Positions 18,178-28,161 are shown, numbered from the stretch's first letter. The stretch: DNA of 64,000 bases from an uncultured Flavobacteriaceae bacterium (GCA_905479475.1 CAJQMT010000004.1:1-64000); one strand, 5' to 3'. The notes: generated by a model from the sequence alone, not told the origin. Translations and numbers: made by a program.

Positions 18178-19077
18178 TTAATTGTTTTGTTTTGTGAATT
18201 GTTTTGGAGTAGTTCCGAATTTCTTTTTAAAAGCAGCGATAAAGTGACTAGAATTACTATAGCCGACATGAAGTGCGACTTCCGAAACGTTCAATTGGTT
18301 TTCTTCTAATAGTTTTTTTGAATAATCTAATTTGTAGTTTAATAAAAAAGTAAATACAGGAGCTCCGTAAAATTCTTTAAAGCCTAATTTCAGCTTTTTA
18401 ATGTTGAGTCCAACTTTTTTTGACAATTCTTCCAGGCTAGGAGGTTGTGCCATGTTTTCAATGATAATATCTTTTGCTTTTTTGATTTGTGTAACCGTTT
18501 CTTCATTTGCCATAAACGGGCACTGATCCGATTCTATCTCTTCTGAAATGTTGAAATACAAGCTCAATAGCTCGTATATTTTACCCTTTATATAAAGGTC
18601 TTGTAAGGATCCATGTAGTTTTTTAGCGACGATTTGATTTAAGATGATTTTCAAACTGGGTGCAACAACTTTTTCTTCTAGTATAGGTCTGCCTCCCTTG
18701 CTATTGTTGAAGCTAAAGAACGAATCTCCTTCGTGTGCAAACAAGGAATGAAAATAAGGAACAGGAATCAGTAAGCCGAGGGTTTTTCCTTTCGCAGGAA
18801 TTTCAAATAGGACATTCATAGCATCGTCTTTGAAATAAATCAACCCTGAATCTTCAGGACTTAATCGGATGGCACAATGCTCCATGTTGAAAGCTATTTT
18901 CACTTTTTCTTGAAGGCTAAAATACAATTGAATGTAATTGCCATCAAGGGTGTATTTGTTATGTACGGTATTGTCAGTGACATTCTCTAAAAACAACAAA
19001 GAAAATTTTCCTTTTTCGTTGAAAAACTCGATCGAACTTTTGTCGATATTTTTGTAATTGGAAGGGATAACTTTCAT
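18178..19077 (-). CDS. AraC-family regulator of the heme locus
   Basis: 300 residues. The N-terminal two thirds resemble PchR-like ligand-sensing domains. The C-terminal two-helix-turn-helix AraC domain runs from about residue 205 (SLEELSKKVGLNIKKLKLGFKE) to VSEVALHVGYSNSSHFIAAFKKKFGTTPKQF, where the second recognition motif is canonical. I chose the ATG at 19077 over an in-frame start 12 codons upstream. It is cotranscribed with hemH and divergent from hemA, so a role in controlling heme synthesis is likely. The inducing ligand (heme, porphyrin or iron chelate) is unknown. Candidate binding repeats lie in the shared control region. Confidence 0.88.
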   Translation of the reverse strand: MKVIPSNYKNIDKSSIEFFNEKGKFSLLFLENVTDNTVHNKYTLDGNYIQLYFSLQEKVKIAFNMEHCAIRLSPEDSGLIYFKDDAMNVLFEIPAKGKTLGLLIPVPYFHSLFAHEGDSFFSFNNSKGGRPILEEKVVAPSLKIILNQIVAKKLHGSLQDLYIKGKIYELLSLYFNISEEIESDQCPFMANEETVTQIKKAKDIIIENMAQPPSLEELSKKVGLNIKKLKLGFKEFYGAPVFTFLLNYKLDYSKKLLEENQLNVSEVALHVGYSNSSHFIAAFKKKFGTTPKQFTKQNN

Positions 19078-19098
19078 CCGTACAAATTTTGTTATTGT

Positions 19099-19118
19099 AC
19101 AAAAATACGACAAAAATA
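19099..19118 (-). promoter_or_regulatory. araC-hemH promoter with 11-bp direct repeat
   Basis: The minus strand reads TATTTTTG at 19107-19100, a match to TAnnTTTG about 23 bp before the regulator ATG. The plus strand shows ACAAAAATA twice (19099-19107 and 19110-19118), exactly 11 bp apart, so one copy overlaps the -7 element. Confidence 0.45.
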
Positions 19119-19150
19119 TTTGTAAATACGTTCTTTTAGAGTGTCTTTAA

Positions 19151-19228
19151 TTTCATGTATTTTTGCATGTTATTGCATGATATAACGCTGTTTTATAGGT
19201 TAAAATATTGTTTTTCATGTACTTGCAT
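19151..19228 (+). repeat. direct repeats upstream of hemA, candidate AraC-family operator
   Basis: TTTCATGTA occurs at 19151-19159 and 19213-19221, 62 bp apart. TTGCAT follows the first copy at 19163 and 19173 (10 bp apart) and the second at 19223. The composite unit is thus TTTCATGTA, a 1-3 bp gap, then TTGCAT. It lies 65-140 bp upstream of the hemA -33 element, the usual place for an activator site. Confidence 0.45.
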
Positions 19229-19292
19229 CAGTTTATAATCAGTCTAAATAACAGGAATTTTCCTCTCAACGACATTTATAGTCCTTTTAACG

Positions 19293-19324
19293 TTGTTTTT
19301 ATCAAAAGGAAGGTGGTACTTTTG
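19293..19324 (+). promoter_or_regulatory. hemA operon promoter
   Basis: TTG at 19293-19295 and TACTTTTG at 19317-19324 with a 21-bp spacer match the Bacteroidota consensus. The predicted start is near 19331. Confidence 0.65.
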
Positions 19325-19386
19325 GCGTTGTTTATCAAAATAATGTTATTTTGACTACAGCAAACAATGAAATTGAAATAGGACAC

Positions 19387-20637
19387 ATGAGTTTAGAAGT
19401 TTCAGGGAAAAAATTATACAATGTTGGGTTGAGCTATAAAAAAGCAGATGTCAAAACACGTGGTGATTTTAGCATTAGTAAAGAAAAGCAGCTACAATTG
19501 TTAAAAGAGGCTAAAAAATTTGGTGTTGGAGGTGTTTTTGTCCTATCTACATGCAATCGTACGGAGATTATGGGATTTGCAAATCATCCTTTCGAACTCA
19601 TTGCATTGTTGTGTAAGTATTCAAAAGGTTCTGTTGAGGAATTTGTGAGTGTTTCTAATGTATATAAAGACAAGGATGCTGTTCGTCATTTGTTCAAAAT
19701 TGCGACAGGTTTAGACAGTCAAATTCTTGGAGATTATGAAATTGTAGGTCAGCTCAAAGATTCTTTTCGGATGGCGCAAGAACAGAAAACATTGAATGCG
19801 TATCTCGAGCGTTTGATAAATCTAGTGCTACAGGCGAGTAAAAAAGTAAAAAATACGACAGAATTGAGTTCAGGAACCACTTCGGTTTCTTATGCTGCGG
19901 TTCAGTATATCATTGACACGGTTCCAAGTTTTAGTGATAAAAAGGTGCTGGTATATGGTTTAGGAGATATTGGTAAAAACACTTGTAAAAACTTGATTGA
20001 ATATGCACAGATCAAAAACATTACTCTGATCAATCGGACCATTCAAAAAGCTCAAGAATTTGTGCAAGAACATCCGTTGGTAAAAATGAATTCCATAGAA
20101 AATTTAGCCGAAGAAATTGCCAAAGCAGACATTTTAATCGTCTCTACGGGGTCGGATGTGCCAACAGTCACAAAAGAGTATATTGAAAAAAACAAGGAAT
20201 TACTTGTGTTGGATTTGTCGCTTCCAGAAAATGTGGCAAGTGAAGTGGGTGTACTAGAAAATATTTCATTGGTAAATATAGATGAGCTGTCAAAAATAAC
20301 GAACAAAACTATTGCAGAACGAAAAAAAGAAATTCCAAAAGCAGAAGAAATTATTGCGGAACACAAAGCCGAATTTATGGAATGGATTGGTCACCGAAAG
20401 TTCACACCTGCTGTAAGCGCATTGAAAGCTTCTTTGGAGTCTATTCAAAAAGATGAAATAGAATTTCAAAAGAAAAAAAACAAGGTTTTTGATGCTGATC
20501 AAGCTGAAGCGATTACTTCCCGAATGATTCAAAAAATAACCACACAATTTGTCAAGCATTTAAAATCGGAAGATACTTCTGTCAACCAGAGTATCGATGT
20601 TGTGAAAAAAATGTTTGAGATGGAAATTAAAGAATAG
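19387..20637 (+). CDS. hemA: glutamyl-tRNA reductase
   Basis: First committed enzyme of the C5 route: reduces glutamyl-tRNA(Glu) to glutamate-1-semialdehyde. The catalytic Cys lies in LSTCNRTE (about base 19552), followed by the GLDSQILGDYEIVGQ segment. An NADPH-binding Rossmann domain (VLVYGLGDIGKNTCKNL) and the C-terminal helical dimerisation domain complete it. The ATG at 19387 has AGGA five bases upstream. A TTG start at 19351 is also possible, both being downstream of the predicted transcription start. First gene of hemA-C-D-B-L-E-F. Confidence 0.93.
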   Translation: MSLEVSGKKLYNVGLSYKKADVKTRGDFSISKEKQLQLLKEAKKFGVGGVFVLSTCNRTEIMGFANHPFELIALLCKYSKGSVEEFVSVSNVYKDKDAVRHLFKIATGLDSQILGDYEIVGQLKDSFRMAQEQKTLNAYLERLINLVLQASKKVKNTTELSSGTTSVSYAAVQYIIDTVPSFSDKKVLVYGLGDIGKNTCKNLIEYAQIKNITLINRTIQKAQEFVQEHPLVKMNSIENLAEEIAKADILIVSTGSDVPTVTKEYIEKNKELLVLDLSLPENVASEVGVLENISLVNIDELSKITNKTIAERKKEIPKAEEIIAEHKAEFMEWIGHRKFTPAVSALKASLESIQKDEIEFQKKKNKVFDADQAEAITSRMIQKITTQFVKHLKSEDTSVNQSIDVVKKMFEMEIKE

Positions 20638-20643
20638 GTCGTT

Positions 20644-21567
20644 ATGGAGAAGGTTATTCGAATTGGAACCCGTAACAGTGAGTTGGCTCTTTGGCAAGCA
20701 CATTTGGTTCAAAAATCTTTGGAGAAATTAGGGTACAAAGGAGAGATTGTAGAGGTTTCTTCTACAGGAGATGAAATTTTAGATATTCCTTTGCATCAAA
20801 TAGGTGGCATGGGCTTGTTTACCAAAACACTGGATGTAGCTATGTTGCGAGGTCAAGTTGACATCGCGGTACATTCTTTGAAAGATGTGCCAACACAATT
20901 GCCAGAGACAATTGTTCAAGCAGCGGTTTTAGAACGTGCTCATGTACAAGATGTCCTGGTTTACAAAGACAATCTTGATTTTTTAGAGACTTCAAAAGGA
21001 GTTGTTGCTACAGGAAGTTTGCGAAGAAAAGCGCAATGGTTGCACAAATACCCAACACATACTTTGACAGATTTGCGTGGAAATGTTAATACACGTCTTA
21101 AAAAGTTGAAAGAGAATGACTGGAATGGCGCTATTTTTGCCAAGGCCGGCTTGGAGCGAATTCATTTATTGCCTTCCGAACATTTGGTGTTGGATTGGAT
21201 GGTTCCTGCACCCGCACAAGGAGCTATTATGATAACAGCTTTAGAAAAAGCAGAAGAAGTACTGAAAGCTTGTGAGAAATTAAATCATAAAGAAACGGAA
21301 ATTGTAGTGGCTGTAGAGCGTCAGTTTATGCGTGCCTTAGAGGGTGGTTGCACTGCTCCAATAGGAGCTTGTGCAATGATTTCTGGAGACAAGATAAGTT
21401 TCAAAGGTGTTTTGAGTGCTTTGGATGGGAATTCTCAAATAGAGATTGAAAAACAAGTGCCATTGAAAAAAGCTTTTGATTTGGGGACGATTTGCGCTGA
21501 AGAGGTTTTGAAAAAAGGAGGAGTCGCTTTGATGAAAAAAATCAAGGAAGAAATGAAGTTGTCGTAA
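20644..21567 (+). CDS. hemC: porphobilinogen deaminase (hydroxymethylbilane synthase)
   Basis: Polymerises four porphobilinogen units into hydroxymethylbilane. 307 residues, normal family length. Visible motifs are IGTRNSELALWQAHLV at the N-terminus, the substrate-binding SLRRKAQ and LRGNVNTRL, and the dipyrromethane-cofactor Cys236 in EGGCTAPIGA. It starts 6 bp after hemA and its stop is immediately followed by the hemD ATG, so the three are cotranscribed. Confidence 0.96.
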   Translation: MEKVIRIGTRNSELALWQAHLVQKSLEKLGYKGEIVEVSSTGDEILDIPLHQIGGMGLFTKTLDVAMLRGQVDIAVHSLKDVPTQLPETIVQAAVLERAHVQDVLVYKDNLDFLETSKGVVATGSLRRKAQWLHKYPTHTLTDLRGNVNTRLKKLKENDWNGAIFAKAGLERIHLLPSEHLVLDWMVPAPAQGAIMITALEKAEEVLKACEKLNHKETEIVVAVERQFMRALEGGCTAPIGACAMISGDKISFKGVLSALDGNSQIEIEKQVPLKKAFDLGTICAEEVLKKGGVALMKKIKEEMKLS

Positions 21568-22245
21568 ATGGAAAATCAATTAAAAATTCTTTCGACGAAA
21601 AAATTAAGCAATTCTCAAAAAAATAGCTTGGAATATTTTGAATTGGAGGAGGAGAATTTGATTGAGATACATTTTGAAAAAATAAAGGCTTTTGAGAATG
21701 AAGTTTATTGCGCGGTGTTTACAAGTAAAAATGCAGTCAAAGCAGTTTTTGAAAAAAATAGTACCAGTCCGTCTGTCTTTCGGAAAGTATTTTGTGTAGG
21801 GCATAAGACAGCCGCCTTACTGAGAGAAAAAGGCGTAATTGTGGCAGGGATTTGTAATTCTGCCTATGAGTTGGCGCTTTTATTGATAGAAGACTTGACA
21901 AATAGGCAAGACGAACAAGTCAAAGTGACTTTTTTTTGTGGAAATCTTAGAAGAGATGAGTTGCCGATTTTGCTCAAAGAAAATAAAATAGAAGTAGAAG
22001 AAATCGAAGTTTACAAAACAACGCTTCTTCCAAAGAAATTTAAAAATACCTACGATGCCGTGTTGTTTTTTAGCCCATCTGCAATTAAAAGTTATTTGAG
22101 TGCAGGAAATTCTGCAGAACCAGTAGCTTTTTGTGTTGGGAATACAACAGCAGTTGCGGCAATTGTGGAATTTGACAAAGTATATGTGGCAGAAACCCCA
22201 TCGGTGGAAGCCGTCACAGCACTGGTCGTAGAAAATTTAAAATAA
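21568..22245 (+). CDS. hemD: uroporphyrinogen-III synthase
   Basis: Cyclises hydroxymethylbilane with inversion of ring D. It has 225 residues and low primary conservation, as is usual. Supporting segments are the [14 protein letters not shown] strand, [16 protein letters not shown], and the C-terminal [11 protein letters not shown] and [12 protein letters not shown] repeats of the two-lobed fold. Its placement directly on the hemC stop codon, with no gap, supports the assignment strongly. Confidence 0.9.
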   Translation: MENQLKILSTKKLSNSQKNSLEYFELEEENLIEIHFEKIKAFENEVYCAVFTSKNAVKAVFEKNSTSPSVFRKVFCVGHKTAALLREKGVIVAGICNSAYELALLLIEDLTNRQDEQVKVTFFCGNLRRDELPILLKENKIEVEEIEVYKTTLLPKKFKNTYDAVLFFSPSAIKSYLSAGNSAEPVAFCVGNTTAVAAIVEFDKVYVAETPSVEAVTALVVENLK

Positions 22246-22312
22246 AAGGCAGTTCTTCTCTTTGAGTGAGAAATTATCGAAAAGAATTATTGAAATAGCA
22301 AAAGCGAAAAGT

Positions 22313-23278
22313 ATGAACAGAACAAGACGTCTTAGAAAATCAGAGGGAATCCGAAGATTGGTTCGCGAAAATCAATTGACAATTGACGATTTTATTTATC
22401 CTTTATTCGTAGAAGAAGGGAAAAACATTGAAAAGGAGATTGTCTCCATGCCTGGTATCAAACGCTATTCATTGGATAAGATTGACAAAGAATTGGACGA
22501 AGTAGTGGCTTTGAATTTACCAGCTGTGCTGTTGTTTGGTATCCCTTCAGAAAAAGACGAAGTGGGTTCAGAAACCTGGAATGACAATGGTGTCATACAG
22601 CAAGCGATTCGTCATATCAAAACAAAATATCCAAGCCTCTATGTAATTACAGACGTTTGTTTTTGTGAATATACAAGCCATGGGCATTGCGGGATCATCC
22701 ATGAAAACGATGTGCACAATGATGATACATTGGTGAACATTGCGAAGCAGGTGGTTTCACACGCCAAAGCAGGCGTAGATATGGTTGCTCCTTCAGGGAT
22801 GATGGATGGAACGATTGCGACTATCCGAGAAGCATTGGATCATACAGGCTATGGGGATTTGCCAATAATGGGGTATTCTGTAAAATATGCCTCAGCGTTT
22901 TACGGTCCTTTCCGAGACGCTGCAGATTCATCCCCTAGTTTTGGAGATAGAAACACCTACCAAATGGATCCAGCGAACAGAGACGAAGGCATGCGAGAAG
23001 CTACTTTTGACGATGAAGAAGGTGCAGATATTTTAATGGTAAAACCAGCATTGTCGTATTTAGATATTATTCGTGATTTGAAAAACACTTATGATCGACC
23101 TATTGCTTGTTACAATGTGAGTGGCGAATATGCGATGGTCAAAGCAGCAGCAGAAAAAGGATGGATTGATGGAGAACGCGTTATGATGGAATCTTTATTG
23201 TCGATGAAAAGAGCCGGTGCCGATATCATCATTACCTATTTTGCCAAAGAAGTAGCAAAAGTATTGTCAAGAAATTAG
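22313..23278 (+). CDS. hemB: delta-aminolevulinic acid dehydratase (porphobilinogen synthase)
   Basis: Condenses two 5-aminolevulinate molecules to porphobilinogen. It carries the cysteine-type metal site [14 protein letters not shown], indicating a zinc-dependent enzyme. Schiff-base lysines lie in [16 protein letters not shown] and [10 protein letters not shown]. From the ATG at 22313 ([16 protein letters not shown]) the N-terminus matches other HemB proteins. A TTG at 22262 would add 17 residues and is less likely. Confidence 0.95.
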   Translation: MNRTRRLRKSEGIRRLVRENQLTIDDFIYPLFVEEGKNIEKEIVSMPGIKRYSLDKIDKELDEVVALNLPAVLLFGIPSEKDEVGSETWNDNGVIQQAIRHIKTKYPSLYVITDVCFCEYTSHGHCGIIHENDVHNDDTLVNIAKQVVSHAKAGVDMVAPSGMMDGTIATIREALDHTGYGDLPIMGYSVKYASAFYGPFRDAADSSPSFGDRNTYQMDPANRDEGMREATFDDEEGADILMVKPALSYLDIIRDLKNTYDRPIACYNVSGEYAMVKAAAEKGWIDGERVMMESLLSMKRAGADIIITYFAKEVAKVLSRN

Positions 23279-23351
23279 CACATGACTTGTTGCACATTTG
23301 ACTAGAAATGCGATTGTAGAGATTAGTAATTAAATGTTTTAATAAAAAAAA

Positions 23352-24644
23352 ATGAATTTTAAACAATCAGAAAAACTATACCAAAAAGGATTGGAGAATT
23401 TGGTAGGAGCCGTCAATTCACCAGTTAGGGCTTTTGCTTCGGTGGGAGGAAATCCGTTGTTTATAAACAAAGCTAAAGGAGCATATATCAAAGATGTAGA
23501 TGGAAATCGATATCTAGATATGGTGTTGTCTTATGGTCCCATGGTGTTGGGACACCGTCATAAAAAAGTAGAAAAAAATATTTCCAAAGCACTGAAAAAA
23601 GGCTATTCTTTTGGAGCTTCTACTCATGCAGAAATAAAATTGGCAAAAATAGTTTGTGATGCCTTTCCAGGAATGGACAAAGTTCGTTTTGTGAATTCTG
23701 GAACTGAAGCGGTATTGAGTGCTATTCGATTGGCGAGAGCTCATACTGGTAAAGACAAAATTATAAAATTCTCAGGATGTTACCACGGGCATATGGATGC
23801 CATGCTGGTTGCAGCGGGTTCAGGTTTGGCAACTTTAAGTTTGCCTGGTTCTCAAGGAGTGCCTGCACAAGCAGTCGAAAATACTTTGATTGCTGAATAC
23901 AACGATTTGGCTTCAGTGGAAAATCATATCGAACAGCATCCGGATATTGCCGCTGTTATTTTGGAGCCAGTTACCGGAAATATGGGAGTAATAGAACCTT
24001 CGCAAGCATTCATTCAAGGCTTGCGAAAGTTGACCAAAGAAAAAGATATTTTACTCATCTGTGATGAAGTAATGACAGGATTCCGTTCCAAATTTGGAGG
24101 CGCACAAGAAATGTTAGGTATTGAAGCAGATATTACCTGTTTGGGGAAAGTTATTGGAGGAGGTTTTCCCGTGGGCGCCTATGGGGCTCGCAATGAGATT
24201 ATGGAAAATGTAGCTCCTTTGGGAGGTATGTATCAAGCTGGAACCTTGTCGGGGAACCCAATTGCGATGGCAGCAGGAATGTCGACATTGTTAGAGTTGA
24301 AGAAGCAAAATCCCTACAAGAAGTTTGATAAGATTGCAGAAAAAATAGAAACAATTTTATTGGATGCAGGGAATAAACACGGTGTCGATTTAACTGTAAA
24401 TCGATTTGGATCTATGATCAGTCCGTTCTTTGCCAAAGAAAACATTACCAATTTCACCGATGCACAAAAATGTGATACTAAGAAATTTGCGACTTTCTTT
24501 TGGAAAATGATTGAAAATGGCGTGTTTTTACCACCTTCACAATTTGAATCGTGGTTTTTGTGCTCAGCATTGACGCACTCAGACATGCGTAAGTTTGAAA
24601 GCGCAGTAGATGTGTCGTTAGCAGCAGTGGCAGAGCATCATTGA
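23352..24644 (+). CDS. hemL: glutamate-1-semialdehyde 2,1-aminomutase
   Basis: PLP-dependent class III aminotransferase fold that converts glutamate-1-semialdehyde to 5-aminolevulinate. 430 residues. The N-terminal GAVNSPVRAFASVGG is diagnostic. The PLP pocket shows VNSGTEAV and CDEVMTGFR, and the Schiff-base Lys is in CLGKVIGGGFPVGAYG. With HemA it completes the C5 route, so this organism does not need ALA synthase. It lies 73 bp after hemB in the same orientation. Confidence 0.96.
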   Translation: MNFKQSEKLYQKGLENLVGAVNSPVRAFASVGGNPLFINKAKGAYIKDVDGNRYLDMVLSYGPMVLGHRHKKVEKNISKALKKGYSFGASTHAEIKLAKIVCDAFPGMDKVRFVNSGTEAVLSAIRLARAHTGKDKIIKFSGCYHGHMDAMLVAAGSGLATLSLPGSQGVPAQAVENTLIAEYNDLASVENHIEQHPDIAAVILEPVTGNMGVIEPSQAFIQGLRKLTKEKDILLICDEVMTGFRSKFGGAQEMLGIEADITCLGKVIGGGFPVGAYGARNEIMENVAPLGGMYQAGTLSGNPIAMAAGMSTLLELKKQNPYKKFDKIAEKIETILLDAGNKHGVDLTVNRFGSMISPFFAKENITNFTDAQKCDTKKFATFFWKMIENGVFLPPSQFESWFLCSALTHSDMRKFESAVDVSLAAVAEHH

Positions 24645-24762
24645 CCGTTGCTATTGTTTGCCAAAAGAAAGAGAGGAAAAAAACACCTAAAAATTAAAAA
24701 ATAATAGATAGGTGGAAACAAAATAAACAGTTACTCACCCAAAGCGAGTAGCCCAAGAGAAC

Positions 24763-25788
24763 ATGATAAAAAATGATTTATACCTAAGAGCCTTGAAAGG
24801 AGAAACAGTAGAAAGGCCTCCTGTTTGGATGATGCGTCAAGCCGGAAGATACTTGCCAGAATTTCAAGAAATCAAAAAGAAATATGATTTTTTTACGCGT
24901 TGTCAGACACCAGAATTGGCGGCAGAAATAACTGTACAACCCATTCGTAGGTATGGGATGGATGCAGCGATTTTATTTTCAGATATTTTAGTCATTCCAC
25001 AAGCGATGAATATTGAGGTAGAAATGAAAGAAGGGATAGGGCCTTGGTTGCCAAATCCGATTCGTTCTATGGAAGATGTCAACAAAGCAATTGTTCCTGA
25101 TATCGATGATACATTGGGCTATGTGATGGACGCAATTAAGTTGACCAAAGAAATGTTGAACGACGAAATTCCATTGATTGGCTTTGCAGGATCTCCATGG
25201 ACGATTCTGTGTTATTGCATCCAAGGTCAGGGTTCTAAAAATTTTGACAAAGCCAAAGAGTTTTGTTTTACCCAACCCGTTGCCGCCCATACTTTACTGC
25301 AGAAAATTACAGACACCACTATTGCATATTTGAAAAAGAAAGTAGCAGCAGGGGTCAATGCCGTGCAGGTTTTTGATTCTTGGGGAGGAATGCTTTCTCC
25401 AGTAGATTATCAAGAATTTTCGTGGAAATACATTGACCAGATTATTGAGGCTTTGAAAGATGAGGCACCTGTGATTGCTTTTGGAAAAGGTTGTTGGTTT
25501 GCATTAGAAGAAATGGCAAAGTCCAATGCAGCTGCTTTAGGGGTAGATTGGACAATTACCCCAGAATGGGCACGAAAATTAACCGGAGGAAATATCACCT
25601 TGCAGGGGAATTTTGATCCTACACGCTTATTTTCATCTCCATCAGAAATTAAAAAACAAGTAACAACGATGATCGATGCTTTCGGAAAAGACAAATACAT
25701 CGTGAATTTGGGGCATGGAATTCTGCCAAATATAGGATTGGAAAATGCAGGAGCTTTTATCGATGCTGTAAAAGAATACAAAGGCTGA
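24763..25788 (+). CDS. hemE: uroporphyrinogen decarboxylase
   Basis: Decarboxylates the four acetate side chains of uroporphyrinogen III to give coproporphyrinogen III. 341 residues with the signature [11 protein letters not shown] near residue 25 (catalytic Arg pair) and the GFAGSPWTI and [10 protein letters not shown] segments. The 118-bp gap to hemL is AT-rich, and I see no clear separate promoter there, so it is probably within the operon. Confidence 0.96.
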   Translation: MIKNDLYLRALKGETVERPPVWMMRQAGRYLPEFQEIKKKYDFFTRCQTPELAAEITVQPIRRYGMDAAILFSDILVIPQAMNIEVEMKEGIGPWLPNPIRSMEDVNKAIVPDIDDTLGYVMDAIKLTKEMLNDEIPLIGFAGSPWTILCYCIQGQGSKNFDKAKEFCFTQPVAAHTLLQKITDTTIAYLKKKVAAGVNAVQVFDSWGGMLSPVDYQEFSWKYIDQIIEALKDEAPVIAFGKGCWFALEEMAKSNAAALGVDWTITPEWARKLTGGNITLQGNFDPTRLFSSPSEIKKQVTTMIDAFGKDKYIVNLGHGILPNIGLENAGAFIDAVKEYKG

Positions 25789-25834
25789 TTTTATATAATA
25801 TGCAAACAATTGCGGTAACAAGAAGTACTTACAA

Positions 25835-26743
25835 ATGAAAAAACAATTTTATACATATATTCAAAATTTGCAAGATACCATTACTTCTAAGCTAGAAGAG
25901 CTTGATGGAGGAGCAACATTTGTGGAAGATTTATGGAAACGACCTGAAGGCGGAGGAGGACGAACAAGAGTCATTTCGGAAGGAAATGTTTTTGAAAAAG
26001 GCGGTGTAAATATCTCGGAAGTAGAAGGCGAGTTACCTCAGGTATTACGAGACAATTTAGAAGTAAAAGAAGGGCATTTTTTTGCATGCGGACTTTCTTT
26101 GGTGCTACATCCTAAAAACCCAATGGTTCCTACTGTACATGCCAATTGGCGCTATTTTGAAATGTATGACGAACACGGGGAATTAGTTACCCAATGGTTT
26201 GGTGGTGGTCAAGATTTGACCCCTTATTATTTGTTTGATGAAGATGCGGTTCATTTTCATACGATTTGCAGGAATGCTTGTGACAAGCATGGAGCAGATT
26301 TTTATTCCATGTATAAAAAACGCTGTGACACCTATTTTTGGAATGCTCATAGAAATGAAGCGCGGGGTATTGGAGGCCTGTTTTTTGATTATTTAAAGGA
26401 AACAGAAGAGTTTTCTCTTCAAGACCGCTATGATTTTGTAATCGAAATAGGAAATAGTTTTTTGGAGAGTTATTTACCAATAGTAGCCAAACGTAAAGAA
26501 TTGTCTTTTACGGATACGCAAAGAGAATGGCAAGAGGTGCGACGTGGGCGATACGTAGAATTCAATTTGGTGCATGACAAAGGAACTTTATTTGGATTGA
26601 AAACCAATGGACGTATTGAGTCTATCTTGATGAGTTTACCTCCAAAAGTACAGTGGCATTATTGTCATGAGCCTGCCGAGGATTCTGAAGAAGCGCGTTT
26701 GGTATCTGTTTTAAAAGAGCCAAAGAATTGGTTGTCGTTTTAA
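25835..26743 (+). CDS. hemF: oxygen-dependent coproporphyrinogen-III oxidase
   Basis: Aerobic conversion of coproporphyrinogen III to protoporphyrinogen IX. 302 residues. Conserved segments are GGGRTRVISEG, VPTVHANWRYFE and WFGGGQDLTPYY, with catalytic His and Asp residues in the last two. Last gene of the heme operon. Its stop codon overlaps by 4 bp that of the convergent SDR-DUF2867 gene, and no terminator hairpin is visible between them. The oxygen-dependent form implies aerobic growth. Confidence 0.96.
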   Translation: MKKQFYTYIQNLQDTITSKLEELDGGATFVEDLWKRPEGGGGRTRVISEGNVFEKGGVNISEVEGELPQVLRDNLEVKEGHFFACGLSLVLHPKNPMVPTVHANWRYFEMYDEHGELVTQWFGGGQDLTPYYLFDEDAVHFHTICRNACDKHGADFYSMYKKRCDTYFWNAHRNEARGIGGLFFDYLKETEEFSLQDRYDFVIEIGNSFLESYLPIVAKRKELSFTDTQREWQEVRRGRYVEFNLVHDKGTLFGLKTNGRIESILMSLPPKVQWHYCHEPAEDSEEARLVSVLKEPKNWLSF

Positions 26744-28161
26744 GGACGTGTAATCGATTTGATAAGGCCGTTGAAAATAAGACTATGAAAAGGGAGTACA
26801 GCGTACCAATACAATCTTCCCCAAAGGCCCTTTGGTCTGAATACAGCGCGTTGGTATAATTTGTTTTTCACGATTCTGAATTCGAGCCATGCTTCACCAG
26901 GTAATTTCATTTCTGCGTATAACAATAAGCGTCCCTCTTTTTTACTTGCGTAGAGTACACGCCAAAAATCAAGTACGTCTCCGGTTTGAAGTTTCGTAGG
27001 GTGTGTACGTCCTCTTCTCAATCCAATTCCACCTACAAGTTTGTCAATATAACCTCTGATCTTCCATAAAATAGTAAAGCGATACCAGCCGTTTTTTCCG
27101 CCCAGGGCCCATATTTTATTGAGTGTTTTTTTTCGACTCTCGAAAGAGCTTGATTTGATATCTTTGAGGCAGCCAAAATGTGGAACATTGATATGTTTGG
27201 ATACTTTTTTACTCATATTTCCACTGATCATAGAATCTTTCCAACTAGAAATTAATATATTTTGAGCAATGGCGTCAAAAGCACTTTCCACTGCTTTTTC
27301 GTAAGAAATAGGCTGTATGTCTAGAAGATTTGCTACGTTGTTTTCTTTGGCAACAACTTCAACTTTCATGCTTTCTACTAAAGATATGGCCAACCTGTAA
27401 GAGGTAGATGTTACGAAGTACAACCAGTAAGACGATAGTTTTGGGGTCATGACAGGAACCGTTAAGATGGTTCTTTTTAATTTTCTTTTCCTTGCGAAAA
27501 TGAGAAGCATTTTTTTGTAGGTCAAAATATCGGGGCCATAGATGTCAAAAGAAGTGTTGTACAATGCTTTTTTGAGAAGCGATTTTTGCAAAAATTCAAT
27601 AACGTTTCTAATGCCAATAGGCTGTGTTTTTGTGTTGAGCCATTTTGGGGTAACCATGACAGGAAGTTTTTCTGTCAGATCACGAATGATTTCAAATGAG
27701 GCGCTTCCACTACCTACGATGATGCCTGCCTTTAATGTGGTCAAAGCGTACTTTTCGGAAGCCAAAGTATTCTCCACCTGCTTTCTTGATGACAAATGTT
27801 TTGACAATTCTTCTTCATTGGTAATTCCACTTAAATAAAGTACCTGTTCGATGCTTGTTTTTTCAATGAGTCTTTTGAAGTTCAATGCACAAGTTTTTTC
27901 CAAGTCATCAAAATTTGAATTGTTCGATGACATCGAATGTATTAGGTAATAGGCCGCTTTGATATCGTCGTCAAGGAGGACGTTGATTCTGTCATTTAAA
28001 AAATCAATTTCTAAAAATTGTACTTGTGGATGGTCTATGTAATCTTCAGGAATTCTGTCTAAATCACGAATACAACAAACCAACTCGTGTTTTTGAGAGA
28101 GTAAAACAGGAATGAGTCTTTTGGCGATGTATCCTGTTGTGCCTGTGATTAGAATTTTCAT
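26740..28161 (-). CDS. SDR-family epimerase-like protein with C-terminal DUF2867
   Basis: 473 residues. The N-terminal NAD(P)-binding Rossmann fold (ITGTTGYIAKRLIPVLL) is of the atypical SDR/NmrA type, up to about residue 290. A C-terminal DUF2867-like domain follows, recognisable by FWRVLYASKKEGRLLLYAEMK, PGEAWLEF and the final aromatic GRLYWYAVLPFHSLIF. The two-domain architecture is known in many bacteria but its substrate is not. It is the last gene of the minus-strand TetR operon and converges on hemF with overlapping stops. Confidence 0.85.
   Translation of the reverse strand: MKILITGTTGYIAKRLIPVLLSQKHELVCCIRDLDRIPEDYIDHPQVQFLEIDFLNDRINVLLDDDIKAAYYLIHSMSSNNSNFDDLEKTCALNFKRLIEKTSIEQVLYLSGITNEEELSKHLSSRKQVENTLASEKYALTTLKAGIIVGSGSASFEIIRDLTEKLPVMVTPKWLNTKTQPIGIRNVIEFLQKSLLKKALYNTSFDIYGPDILTYKKMLLIFARKRKLKRTILTVPVMTPKLSSYWLYFVTSTSYRLAISLVESMKVEVVAKENNVANLLDIQPISYEKAVESAFDAIAQNILISSWKDSMISGNMSKKVSKHINVPHFGCLKDIKSSSFESRKKTLNKIWALGGKNGWYRFTILWKIRGYIDKLVGGIGLRRGRTHPTKLQTGDVLDFWRVLYASKKEGRLLLYAEMKLPGEAWLEFRIVKNKLYQRAVFRPKGLWGRLYWYAVLPFHSLIFNGLIKSITRP

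Noticed and set aside
22262..22312. Upstream TTG start of hemB
   Set aside because: Adds 17 residues not found in HemB; the ATG at 22313 gives the expected N-terminus.
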